Shown here: positions 26,501 to 37,724 of the stretch, piece by piece | Layout: every line of letters begins with the position of its first letter | Numbering within the stretch: the first letter of the stretch is position 1 | Source of the DNA: Ehretia macrophylla | Taxonomy: Eukaryota > Streptophyta > Magnoliopsida > Boraginales > Ehretiaceae | Length of the DNA stretch: 64,000 nucleotides | Assembly (NCBI GenBank): GCA_037974665.1 | Contig: CM075770.1 | Location: 2,306,501 to 2,370,500, forward strand | Direction: 5' to 3' | The notes under the pieces: model-generated | Told to the model about the DNA's origin: nothing | Database searches by the model: none | What the model saw: only the letters and a program-made list of their open reading frames with translations | Translations under genes and position numbers: made by a program

Positions 26501-29500
26501 CTTTTCAATCCATTTTTGTCATGTCTTGTGCTTAAAATTTAAAAAATATTTGGTAATAGGAACGTTACAATTAGACACATCGGTTGAGTATATGAAGTGG
26601 ACCTCACAGTGCGTGAGATCCACTCTCCACTTTCCACTTAATTAAATAGTTTAACCTTAAAAGTTTGGAGAGTGTTACTGTCAGTCAAGCGCATGAACCC
26701 ACGAACGTTTGTAAGAAAATTCAAATAATAACAATCAAATAATTGTATCGAATTAAAATTAAACTATACCACCAACTTATAAATCACGACAGTCAAGTAT
26801 CATCTTTGCTCAGACCAAAAAAAAAGTATCATCTTTGTTTGTAACAGGTTACATCGAGGAAGGACCAAGAACAGTACTGGGCAGACAGAAGCAAACCCTA
26901 CAGATACATATCAGTTTCAGAATTCGCAAAGAGATTTAAACGTTTCCATGTAGGTTTAAGGCTAGAAAACGAACTCTCAGTCCCATATGACAAGTCACGT
27001 AGTCACAAAGCAGCTCTCGTCTTCAACAAATACTCAGTCCCCATGAAAGAGCTTCTCAAAGCAAACTTCGACAAAGAATGGCTACTCATCAAGAGAAACT
27101 CATTCGTTTACGTGTTCAAGACGTTTCAGATCATCATTGTGGCACTCATTACAGCAACAGTGTTTTTAAGAACTCGCATGCACACCAGGAATGAAGATGA
27201 TGGTGCTGTTTACATTGGAGCATTGTTGTTTGGCATGGTGGTTAATATGTTTAATGGCTTCGCTGAACTCTCACTCATCATACAGAGATTGCCTGTGTTT
27301 TACAAGCATAGGGACCTTCTTTTCCATCCGCCATGGACGTTTACATTACCAACTTTTCTGCTGCGAGTGCCCATTTCTGTGTTTGAGTCTATAGTGTTTA
27401 TGGTTTTGACGTACTACACCATTGGGTTTGCACCTGAAGCTAGCAGGTAATGCTACATTCTTGAATTTTTGCAATGAAAAATTGCTTCAGTTTGCTTGCA
27501 GCATTTTAGGATTAAATGTAGGTATTTAACAATATTGCGTTTTGCGTTGATTCTGTAAATGATATATATGTATTTAGTTCACTGGTGGAGGCACATGCTG
27601 GAGCCACCAATGACCCATAAAAATTGTTAAAATTTTTATGTATTTTTTTAAAAAAAGTTAGATATCTATGTATTTTTAGTTAAAAAAAATTAATTAACCT
27701 CCACTGAAAAATAAAAGTATTTGTATAGTTCAAAAATTATGGATTTTAGCCCCCACTGGCCCATAAAAACATTAAAATTTTTATATATTTTTTGAAAAAA
27801 AATTAGATATCTATGTATTTTTAGTTAAAAAAAATTAATTAGCCCCACTAAAAAATAAAAGTACTCGTATAGTTTAAAAATTATGGATTTTAGCCCCCAC
27901 TGGCCCATAAAAATCTTAAAATTTCTATGTATTTTATGAAAAAAAAATTAAATATCTATGTATTTTTAGTTAAAAAAATTAATTAACTCTACTGGAAAAA
28001 AAAATACTCGTATAGTTCAAATATTATAAATTTTAGCCCCTACTGACAAGAAACCCTAGCTCCGCCCCTGATTTAGTTTATAATTATTTAGATATTACTT
28101 GTTAAGAAATCATGGAGTTTCATCATAATAAATCAATTAGTACTACATGGAGCAGTTTAAGAGTTTGTGATTTTTCCACACGAAAATGATTATATATTCC
28201 AACACCCCTCACGTGTAACTTGGTGAGAACCTAAAACCGAGAGCTAACATTGAGTCTGTAAGAGCAAAACTGACAACAGATAGGCAAATGGGTCACATGT
28301 GGATAGACAATACTAGATCAAGGACTAGCTCTAATACCATGTTAAGTATCATGGAGTTTCATCCTAGCACCAATTAGTTTTATGGAGCATCGTGATTCTT
28401 AATGCGATTAAAGAACATCTTAAAGCTGGAAATTACCAGTTTCATATTTTTGGCCTAATTCTTCATGCTTTATAGAGACAGTTGCTTTGTACTTGCGCCT
28501 ATAATATAGACTAAGTATTGGTGCTGTTTTATGCTAATTCTCAGATTCTTCAAGCAGCTACTGTTGGTGTTCCTGATCCAGCAAATGGCTGCTGGGATAT
28601 TCAGGCTCATAGCAGGAATTTGCAGGACAATGATTGTTGCCAACACTGGTGGAGCTCTCACCCTCCTTCTTGTGTTCCTCTTGGGTGGTTTTATCCTTCC
28701 TAAAGGTCAGTTTAAGTAACAAAACTAGATCACAAACAGAGTATAGCGCAACAATTCAGAAATACCATTGAATTTCATGGAAAAAAAAAAATGTACTCAC
28801 ATAGCGCGTCTAGGCATTGTATTTCTGGTTCTATAATTACTTAACATGAAGTTGTTTATTTGATCACAGGCCAAATTCCAGATTGGTGGAGTTGGGCTTA
28901 CTGGATTTCACCCCTGACCTATGCTTTCAATGCCTTCTCTGTAAATGAGATGTTTGCTCCAAGGTGGATGAACAAATTGGTATGCATAAATTTGCATTCC
29001 TTCCTCCTAATTTAACACCATGTTCTAACTGCAAATCACACGGTGATATGGCTGATCATAAATCTACTACCGGCTATCTAATATTTTTCGGGTGAATCTT
29101 AAAAAGCTGAGAAGTTCAATCTTGATTTATCTTACTAGGGAAGTAATTAACCACATTTGGGCTTTTCAGGCTTCAGACAATGTTACAAGATTGGGCGTGG
29201 CAGTGTTGAATAACTTCGACGTTCCCATTGAAAGAAACTGGTTTTGGATTGGTGCAGCAGCCATTTTCGGCTTTGCAGTTCTGTTTAATGTTCTTTTCAC
29301 CTTTGCCCTTATGTATCTTAATCGTAAGTATTCAATTGTTCTCCTTGAAGTGTGAATTAAAATTTTTCTCCATGGTGACAACTTACTTCTGGAAATTTTG
29401 TTTGATGTGATAGCTCTTGGGAAGCCACAGGCTATAATATCCAATGAGCAAGCAAAGGAAATGGAAGCTGACGAAGAAGAAAGTAATGAAACACCTAGAC

Positions 29501-32500
29501 TTAGAAAAACCAGATCAAAGAACGAGTCATTCCCACGATCCTTATCTGCTGCTGATGGAAACAACTCAAGTATATATGGTGACATTTTGATTAGTTTTGT
29601 TTGCAGTATGTAGTATGGTTGAGAATATCATATTCTCTAACAATTTCTTGTTCTTAGGAGAAATGGAGATCCGAAGAATGAGCAGCCGTTCCAATAGTAA
29701 TGGACTGAGTAGAAACGAGGATGCAAGTCTTCAGGCTGCAAGAGGTGTTGCTCCGAAGAAAGGAATGGTTCTGCCATTTACTCCTCTGGCCATGTCTTTT
29801 GATAATGTAAACTATTATGTGGATATGCCCCCAGTAAGAATCACTAACCCAGCTTCACTCGTACAGTCATTGTCTATGAGCGAAATAAAAATTAATCCAA
29901 TCATCCATTAAACTGGGTCTTTATTATCCTATAATTCTCAATGATAACCAATGCATTCGACTTTTATAGGAAATGAAGGAACAAGGAGTAACAGAGGACA
30001 GGCTTCGATTACTTTGTGAAGTCACCGGTGCATTTAGGCCTGGAGTTTTGACGGCACTGATGGGAATTAGTGGAGCAGGAAAAACTACACTAATGGATGT
30101 TTTAGCTGGACGAAAGACCGGTGGTTACATTGAAGGTGACATTAGAATATCTGGCTTCCCGAAGAAACAAGAAAACTTTGCTAGAATTTCAGGATACTGT
30201 GAACAAACTGATATTCACTCACCGCAAGTAACTGTGCGTGAATCTTTGATTTATTCTGCTTTCCTGCGTCTTCCTAAAGAGATAAGCAAGGAGGAAAAGA
30301 TGGTTAGTAACTATGTCTAATATGACATTCGCCTGAATAGTAACAGAAGTTTGTATAGTTTGAAGTACTGAAAATTCTTCCTCTGTAATTTTTCCAGAAA
30401 TTTGTGGATGAAGTAATGGATCTTGTTGAATTGGATAATCTGAAGGATGCCCTTGTGGGGCTCCCTGGAGTTACTGGATTGTCAACAGAACAGAGAAAGA
30501 GATTGACGATAGCCGTTGAGCTGGTTGCTAATCCCTCAATCATATTCATGGATGAACCAACTTCCGGTCTTGATGCAAGAGCAGCAGCAATCGTAATGAG
30601 GACCGTCAGAAACACAGTGGATACAGGGAGGACTGTTGTCTGCACAATTCATCAGCCAAGCATTGATATTTTTGAAGCATTTGATGAGGTTGATTATACA
30701 CTCTCCTTTCCAGTCCTCATAACAACCCCCCCAAAACTCCTCAACTCCACCCTATGAGAACTCCATTTCTTCTCTCTTTTTCACCGACCACCCTCTGAAT
30801 TTCTGATGCATTTATCATGTTGTGTACGCAGCTTCTTCTGTTGAAAAGAGGAGGCCAAGTGATTTACGCAGGACCATTAGGCCGGAATTCTCAGAAAATT
30901 ATTGAATATTTTGAGGTACTTCATATTCCTGAAAGTATTTTGTATTGCTCTAAAGAGGAGAAACTAAAGACGTCACAATCTGATCTAGGCAATTCCCGGA
31001 GTTTCAAAAATCAAAGAGAAGTACAATCCAGCAACATGGATGCTAGAAGTGAGTTCTGTTGCCACAGAAGTCCGGCTTGGAATGGATTTTGCTGAACATT
31101 ACAAGTCTACAACCTTATATCAGTAAGTGGAAATTAGCAACTGTGCTAAATGTGTTCAAGATTTGCCAATTATCGGATCTGATCAGTACATTCTACTATG
31201 GACAGGCGCAATAAGGCCCTAGTGAAAGAGTTGCGCACGCCTGCTCCTGGAGCGAAAGATCTCTATTTTCCTACCCAATATTCTCAGTCCACATGGGGTC
31301 AATTTAAATCCTGCCTTTGGAAGCAATGGTGGACTTACTGGAGAAGTCCAGATTATAATCTCGTTAGATACTTCTTCACTTTAGCTGCAGCACTCATGAT
31401 TGGGACAATATTCTGGGGAGTTGGCCGTAAAAGGTCTTTCATCTATTATAACGGACCATTCGCTTCCTTTTCCACTACATAATCAAAACAAGAAACTTTC
31501 ATGTGCTCATCTAATTCTTCTAATTACTCTGATTCAGGGATAGCAGCAGTAATCTCATGACAGTCATAGGGGCCATGTATTCTGCTGTGCTGTTCGTTGG
31601 AATCAATAATTGCTCAACTGTCCAGCCAGTTGTCGCCATTGAGAGAACTGTATTTTATCGCGAAAGAGCTGCCGGGATGTATTCAGCATTACCATATGCC
31701 ATGGCACAGGTGAAGTCTATCATGGTGTTCAATCAGATTATTTAGTTGCCATCAAACGTTTAACGTCTTCCTTTGTTTGAAGACATAGTTAACTGAACAC
31801 TACTTCTGATCAAAATTGCGTTCAACTTAGACATTTTCGGGTACTCTTATTCGCAGGTCATCGCGGAAATACCATATGTACTTGTTCAAACAACATATTA
31901 TACTCTCATAGTTTATGCCATGGTGCAGTTCGAATGGACAGCAGCTAAATTCTTCTGGTTCTACTTTGTCACCTTCTTTTCCTTCCTCTACTTCACTTAT
32001 TATGGAATGATGACTGTTTCCATCACACCAAACCATCAAGTTGCAGCAATATTTGCAGCTGCCTTCTACGCGCTTTTCAATCTCCTCTCAGGATTTTTCA
32101 TCCCTAGACCTGTAAGTCAATTTTTCCATTAGTTACTCTAATCTATCAACCTTTCCCAAACCCCTGCGCATAGCAGGAGTTCCGTGCACCGGGCTTTTCT
32201 TTAGTGTTTAACTTCTTCTTTATGATTTCAGAGAATTCCCATGTGGTGGATATGGTATTACTGGATTTGTCCAGTGGCATGGACAGTTTATGGATTGATT
32301 GTGTCACAATATGGAGATGTAGAGGACACCATTAAAGTTGCTGGAATGTCCACTGACCCAAAGATTAAAGACTATATCCATCAACATTTTGGATACGACC
32401 CTGATTTCATGGGACCTGTTGCTGCAGTTTTGGTTGGTTTTACAGTCTTCTTTGCTTTCATGTACATGTACTGCATTAAGACTCTAAACTTCCAGATAAG

Positions 32501-32504
32501 GTAG
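20561..32504 (+). CDS. Full-size ABCG (PDR) transporter, ABCG29/35/36 type
   Basis: Exons: 20561-20961, 22450-22659, 23217-23301, 23402-23561, 23769-23845, 23991-24044, 24812-24902, 25823-26124, 26848-27446, 28545-28705, 28870-28979, 29170-29323, 29414-29569, 29658-29833, 29970-30302, 30398-30688, 30832-30915, 30989-31122, 31206-31433, 31538-31709, 31857-32111, 32232-32504. The product is 1,501 residues, with reverse-order NBD-TMD-NBD-TMD layout. NBD1 has Walker [10 protein letters not shown] (210-218), signature ISGGQKKR (349-356) and Walker B LFMDE (370-374). NBD2 has Walker [10 protein letters not shown] (944-952), degenerate signature LSTEQRKR (1051-1058) and Walker B IFMDE (1072-1076). 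The C terminus [10 protein letters not shown] and the [17 protein letters not shown] segment are typical. Plasma-membrane family members export defence compounds, auxin precursors or monolignols; the substrate here is not predictable. All borders are GT-AG and the frame is intact. The start ATG follows an in-frame TTG that I did not use. Confidence 0.95.
22150..22328. mobile_element. hAT-type MITE in ABCG intron 1
   Basis: A 179-bp insertion with degenerate inverted ends (TAGTGACG at left, CCACTA at right). It is flanked by an 8-bp direct repeat with one mismatch, CCTGGAGG (22142-22149) and CGTGGAGG (22329-22336). Ends of the TAGTGGCGG type and 8-bp duplications are characteristic of plant hAT elements. 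No coding sequence. Confidence 0.5.
23012..23179. mobile_element. Possible hAT-type MITE in ABCG intron 2
   Basis: The left end CAGTGGCAGAATC matches the hAT-type consensus. The right end is poorly preserved (CCGTCCATC). Flanks TTTCTGAC and TTTCTAAT agree at 6 of 8 positions. The A/T-rich interior resembles the element at 24345. The call is tentative. Confidence 0.35.
24345..24516. mobile_element. hAT-type MITE in ABCG intron 6
   Basis: 172 bp with inverted ends, CAGTAGCAGACC at left and GGTCCGCCACTG at right. The 8-bp target duplication has one mismatch: CTCATATT (24337-24344) and CCCATATT (24517-24524). No open frame of interest. Confidence 0.7.
24903..25822. other. ABCG intron 7, 0.9 kb
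   Basis: AT-rich intron with no bounded element. AAGATATATAG-type words recur near 25127-25170. Confidence 0.6.
27580..28070. mobile_element. hAT-type element with internal tandem repeats in ABCG intron 9
   Basis: 491 bp with ends CACTGGTGGAGGCAC at left and GCTCCGCCCCTG at right, flanked by a perfect 8-bp target duplication ATTTAGTT (27572-27579 and 28071-28078). The interior is three copies of a 145-bp repeat. No transposase is encoded. Confidence 0.82.
27606..28045. repeat. 145-bp tandem repeat, about three copies
   Basis: The word (G/A)ATATCTATGTATTTTTAG recurs at 27661, 27806 and 27951, an exact 145-bp period. Each unit ends near TTTTAGCCCC(C/T)ACTG. The array fills the hAT-type element that contains it. 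Confidence 0.9.
28099..28363 (-). mobile_element. Short repeat pair with iMet-PBS-like motif in ABCG intron 9
   Basis: GTTAAG(A)A/TATCATGGAGTTTCATC occurs at 28099 and again at 28341. Just before the second copy, CTCTAATACCATGTTAAG reads on the minus strand as a relative of the retrotransposon primer-binding site TGGTATCAGAGC. CCCCTCACGTG also occurs. This looks like a decayed, very short LTR-type element, but ends cannot be set firmly. Confidence 0.4.
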
Positions 32505-33224
32505 AAGATTTTGCAGTCAAAGTGACTAGTAAAATATCTATATACGTAGGGGAAAGGCTTAAAAACGGGCCGTGGGCCATGGGCCCTATATTTATGTGTG
32601 ATGTTTGCACCCGTTCTGTGGAGCCCACAGCACTTATGAGAGTGAAGTTAAACGTTTTTTAGCCTTTCCCATATACATAGTAGTTGAAGTCATCCCAGAG
32701 CAAGAAAAAGAACAAAAGTTATGGTAATTGTCAAATTTTGGGTTGATGTTGTAATTCTAGTAAGGTAGTTGAAGTACTTGTTTCTCTACAACCTGGAAGA
32801 ATTTTAGGTTAAATTGGATTAAGTGACTTTTGGCATTAATTATAATTGTTAAAGACGTCAAATTAATTAAATATACACTATTTAATAACTTGAATTTTTA
32901 GATCAAGTGATCACTTAATTATCACGTGCATAACATTAAAAACGTAACTTGCGTACAAGGGGAAAAGTTTGAGTTATTAAACTAATTAAGCATACATCCT
33001 CTAATAGATTAAATAATGAGATCAAGTGGTTGATCATATAAGATGGTATCAGAGCCATGTTATCTAAAAAATCTTGGGTTTAAGTTTTGTCACTATCACC
33101 AGCTTATCACATGCATAGCTTAAATGTCGCTTGTATATGAGGGGGTATGTTGAATATACGAGTCTCATCACTATAATCCTATTTATCATATTTATTGGTC
33201 AAAAATCTTGCTTACAGAAGTGAA
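32505..33224. other. ABCG downstream region with an iMet-PBS-like repeat fragment
   Basis: The first part is presumably 3' untranslated region. At 33042-33060 GATGGTATCAGAGCCATG matches the methionine-tRNA primer-binding-site type motif, followed at 33140-33170 by GAGGGGGTATGTTGAATATACGAGTC-like sequence. This resembles, in opposite orientation, the fragment in ABCG intron 9. Confidence 0.45.
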
Positions 33225-33720
33225 CACTACAAAAAAAAAGTTATTTTGTGACAGTCAGTAAACGTCACATTTTCATCACAAAAAGGCATTTGAAACGAAA
33301 TTATGATGAAATTTAAGTTGTCGCTAAACATGGCGTGGCAAAATCATTTTTCGTCACATTTTTGTTGCAATGTGACTAATTTGCGACGATTTATAAAGCT
33401 TAAACTTTTCTTGGCAAATTCGTCTCAATGCGTGTAATTTGCTACAAACTATGATTGTCACAAAATCGTGGCAAAACTGTGGAAATATAATTGACGCAAA
33501 TTCTTGGCAAAAAGTTCGTGGTAAAATCGTCACAAGATGTTCGTCGATATTTCGTGGGCAAATGTTGTTGCAAATTCGTCCCAAACTGTTTTCGTCACAA
33601 AATCGTGACAATTGTCAAATTGTTTTCATCACAAAATTGTGGCTCGATTTCATTCATTTCGTCACAAATTCATGGCAATGTTCAAATTATTTTCGTCACA
33701 AATTCGTAGCAATTTTTAAA
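33225..33720 (+). mobile_element. CACTA (En/Spm-type) transposon terminus with subterminal repeats
   Basis: CACTACAAAAAAAAAG at 33225 is the canonical CACTA end. Over the next 500 bp the words CGTCACA, ATCACAAA, GTGGCAAA and TCGTGAC recur about ten times in both orientations, as expected of transposase-binding subterminal repeats. I found no matching right end (GTAGTG preceded by a T-run) in the window, so the element is truncated, rearranged or its end has decayed. Confidence 0.7.
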
Positions 33721-34254
33721 TCCACTATTCTAATATTGCTTATAATATCATCATGTTTGTCCTCCTAAATTACAAAATAACATCCATAATTGAATCTAAA
33801 GTAATTTCTGAAGGCAACCCCATAATTAAATCTTAAGTAATTACATCCATTCAAATGAACACAATTTCATACCAAAGTAGATAAGTATATATAATAGCCA
33901 CCATTCAACAAAGTTATCTTCTTCAAACATATATTCTAAAAGAAATACCAAATGTACATCTATCATAACATCATCTAACTTGTTTGTCCTGCTATGACAA
34001 GCTCCAAAAGAGAACTTGTATGCAAAAAAGTTTTTAACATTCTCCATTGTAGCACGCCATCCTTGCATGGAACAGAATCCAAAGCCTACTATTCTCACCA
34101 TCCTTGAATTGAAATACTCTATAAAAAAAAATCTGGAACCTTGAAATTTGTATGATAAACACCCTGACATAATAATTACTTGGAATTAATGGTTGATAAA
34201 TTGGTCAAGAACTTTCACATATGAGGTCTTGAATTCTTTAGAACTTAAGATTAC

Positions 34255-34855
34255 CTTCTTATCTGTCCACAAGGTTTTCAAAACATAGGGGCTCATCATG
34301 TAGAATTGTACTTGAACGTCATTTGCTACATATGATTCCCACCTCATTCCAGACCACTCATAAATTTCAACAGAATATTTCTTACTACCAAAATAAATTG
34401 TCAGACGAAAACCAGAACTAGTTCTTTCAATATGTGTACTTGTATGTGTGAACATCTATGAAACTGAGCATGAAGAATTACCAAGTCATCATTGATCCTG
34501 TACATGGAAGGTTCATCTACTTCCCCAACTTTGTAATGACTTACATTCACAGCAAAGTCCAAACATGTGCACAGATTAATTTTAGCTATCACATTTAAAG
34601 TAACAATGGTGATGACATACATAGTGGGCTCAGGGTAGTTAAATTTTCTATTTTCACAATTGTGACGAGTTGTAATGAGGACCAAAACATAAATAGAAAA
34701 GATTGAAAATTCAAGTTAGAATCAAGAACTATACCAATCACAAGGCGTAAAGAAAGATAGCTTTAGTAATGACATCGCACCTTAAGGTGACCTCTTTCAT
34801 GGAAAACCCATTTGCTAATTTTCGTTAAAAACTGTTCATTCCCAGATTTCTCATG
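34255..34855 (-). pseudogene. Fragment of OST48 (oligosaccharyltransferase 48-kDa subunit) gene
   Basis: Three consecutive exon-like blocks on the minus strand match the C-terminal part of the plant OST48/DDOST subunit, which carries out N-glycan transfer in the ER. Block 34855-34781 contains [20 protein letters not shown]. Block 34556-34482 contains YKVGEVDEPSMYRINDDL. Block 34380-34255 contains [20 protein letters not shown] and [17 protein letters not shown]. Each block ends at a GT donor, but at least one acceptor is lost (no AG before GCTGTGAAT at 34553). The rest of the gene is missing apart from a possible VFQFK remnant near 34110. It is introns-retained genomic capture, not a processed copy. 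It lies about 0.5 kb inside the CACTA terminus, so transposon capture is a plausible inference. Confidence 0.82.
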
Positions 34856-34938
34856 CTTGTGAACAGAATAAGTTTGTCATCAGATTTCCAGTTAAACCTA
34901 ACAGTTATATAAAGTATATGAAACAAAGAGCTAAATGT

Positions 34939-35052
34939 TAGAGACGTTATATTAGACAAACTAAAAATTGTGAGCAAACTTCCGAAAAAACTTTAGAGAC
35001 GTCAAACTAAATGTCTTAAACAAACTAAAAATTGTGAGCAAACTTTCGAAAA
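34939..35052. repeat. ~64-bp imperfect direct repeat
   Basis: TAGAGACGT occurs near 34939 and 34994, and AAACTAAAAATTGTGAGCAA recurs 63-64 bp apart at 34957 and 35020. Confidence 0.75.
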
Positions 35053-36175
35053 ACCGTTATAGCTAACTTCTTTAGAATGAAAAATTTGTACTCCCTTCAA
35101 AGTAGTGTGCGGCTGAACAATGAAAGATGATTCATCGTCAGCTTTAGTAATTTGATGCCGGGAAGTCTTAGCATGCAAAAGAGAGTCCTGACCAAATAGG
35201 ATAAAATATCAACCATGCATGTTATAAATGAACGTGTGTGCAGGGTTTAAATGTAAAATTGACAAATAAATAATTTGATAATAAAATTGATGAGGTAGTT
35301 GTTAGGATTTAGTTTTTATAAGGGGTTATCAACAAATAACCGGATAAGATTTGATATTAAATGTTAAAAATTAAATAAATAAATAAATACAAACTAATTA
35401 TTAACTTATTATATATATTAATATATATGTATGTACGCAAACATATATCTTCATACTAATTAACACTTATATAATATAATACTTAAAATTGATAAAGAAA
35501 AATAAATTTTCTATTGGCCCAATACCTTAAATTATACTTTTAGGTCCATAATTAGTAGACCAACATTGCAATAATTATGTGATTAGTGTATCAATTTTTA
35601 TTCATTTTATTTTTCTAGGCTTTTTTAACATTTAAATTGAACTTCTTAAGTTTAAAAGTATATATTTCAAGTATAATATTATTTTAATGTTTTTTATAGG
35701 TTGTTTTGCTATATAAATTGATATTGTGTTTTTCTCTTTAATTACCGACTTTGGGTTCTTGGAGCATGGATTCATATCGGTTAAAAAGTTAAGTTTTTTG
35801 GAGTTAACCGAATGTTTCTTGTGTTTTAATAATTTAGACCATGTCTTCATCGAATGGAATTATGTATTTTATGACTTTTTTTGTTGGTAAACGAATGAGG
35901 TTAGAGCCAGAATTAATTAACACCACTTTTAGGGAACTTCATTCTCATTCTATCTTTATCCAAAAGCTCACGCAAATGCATAAGAACTTGATGGATGATG
36001 CTCATCCCCAAAGGTTGGTTCAAGTCATTTAGAGTACCTGACTGTTGAAACTAATGCGAAGATTATGTGTACTTTTCTCCTAAATAAAACATCATCTAGT
36101 AACCCATGTAAAATTCTACTTGGTAAGTGCAAGCAGATATTAGCGAGCACCTTAATTATCGAACAAAACACATAT
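35053..36175. other. Intergenic, unrecognised
   Basis: On the minus strand about 50 codons are open from roughly 35205 to 35055 (including HAKTSRHQITKADDES). I do not recognise them; they could be another captured exon. The remainder is AT-rich, with a 63-codon frame at 35841-36032 of no known family. Confidence 0.35.
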
Positions 36176-36180
36176 ATATG

Positions 36181-37044
36181 TGTTAGGTTTCTGGCCATTT
36201 AATCAATTTGATAATTAAACAAATCAACTAAGTAAATTTGCAGGAAAGTAAATTTGTTGCAACAAAAGTAAGGACACATAAATTTTAACGTGGTTCAACC
36301 AACTTGATCTACGTCCACGCGGCCATCCCCTGGCCAACAAACCAATCCACTAAGTTTCAAGAGATTACAGACACCAATGGAAACTTACGCAATTGAAGAC
36401 TCCCTCTTAACCCTTGCCGCCTAGGTGTAAGACTCCCTTAGTAGATTCTCTAGTTTGGCAAGCTCCCCTCGACTTACAAAAAGTTCTCTCCCGAGAACAC
36501 ACCTTCTTCTCTCAAAGAATATATACTAAAACATAAATAAAAAGAGTCTTGAAACTCTAGATGGATTGGTCAATAGATATGACTTAAAACAAACTGTGTT
36601 GCAACAATAATCAAAACATTTAGCACACTCTGTTACACAATATGTTGTAACAGGACCTGACACAGACAACCTATAGCTAACTCACGTTTCAGCTCCTTAT
36701 TTTCTGCTCACTGCTCGCTGCAGCTTCAACTGAGAAATGAGACGCCTATTTGAAGGATTTGCTTGGGATGTTGAGTATACGTAGAAGAGTCTTCAAGATA
36801 ATCCAATTAGCTCAAGAGTTCTTGATAATCTTGACTTTATCACATTATCACTTTATCTCCAAGATATCTTCATAATCATGTGGACTCTACAAGAATTCTT
36901 CTAGCATTATAACACTTCAGAACTTGAATCTCTCCTGATCGTGACTTCTTCGTAGATTCCTGCAAGCTCAAACTACCACACACAATATCCATAATTTTTG
37001 CAAAACACAGCCAACAATAATAAAATAAAAATTAGATCCTAACA
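36181..37044 (-). repeat. 3' LTR of the copia element
   Basis: Left-hand LTR in window coordinates and 3' LTR of the minus-strand element. It starts TGTTAGGTTTCTGG and ends GATCCTAACA. The same order of blocks is found at 41014-41877. Confidence 0.93.
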
Positions 37045-37057
37045 ATGTCCCCCCTTG
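37045..37057 (-). other. Polypurine tract of the copia element
   Basis: On the minus strand GCAAGGGGGGACAT abuts the 3' LTR. Position and composition fit the plus-strand priming site of an LTR element. Confidence 0.65.
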
Positions 37058-37478
37058 CCTTTGTTTTTGCAAAAATTCACAAACAATGGTTAACATCAAA
37101 ATAAGCAATGTAAACAATCTCCCCCTTAGTAAGGTAACTCATAGTTGAGCAAAACTCAAAACATAAACCAAACAATTATAAATCATCTTACCAAATTTAA
37201 TCATCAACAAAAAATAATGTAACACAGTGTAACACAAAATTTAGCAAAACATAAATCAAACCATTAGCTTATGAGATCCATCTCCCCCTTTGACAAAATA
37301 AACCAAAGTAGTAGAATAGAGTATTAGAACAATAGAAGCATAACATACAACATCGAACAGAAATATGAACCCAGAGCAAAACCCAGAGCAAAATAGCAGA
37401 ATTTAAACATAGCAAATTATTAGAGCAAAACCAAAACTAGTAAAGTATCAGAGCAATAATCATCAAGCAAATGAACAT

Positions 37479-37724
37479 TCAAACAACGGATTTGATGACG
37501 AAATCAAATAGGGGATGTTGTCCTTCCATCAACTTCTCAAGATCAGCCATGATCTTCTGTTGATTAGCTTTAACAGTGGCTTGATCGTTGCACAGCTCAT
37601 AGATTTCACTCTGATGTTTCTGCACCTGTTGCAACAACACATCAGAAGTTGTTGCAGAAGTTGGTCCAATATGCCCTTCAGCTTGAGACTCCCCCTGATT
37701 ATCTACTTTATGCTGACCCTGCAA
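37479..37724 (-). other. Unrecognised 81-codon frame downstream of the pol remnant
   Basis: Open frame with a Gln/Glu-rich, probably coiled-coil stretch (VQKHQSEIYELCNDQATVKA) between the RNase H remnant and the 3' LTR. No family recognised. It may be a remnant of a non-canonical 3' region of the element. Confidence 0.3.

Noticed and set aside
35090-35106. GTAGTG as the possible right end of the CACTA element
   Set aside because: It is not preceded by the T-run complementary to the left end, lacks reverse-orientation subterminal repeats, and the 3-bp flanks do not match.
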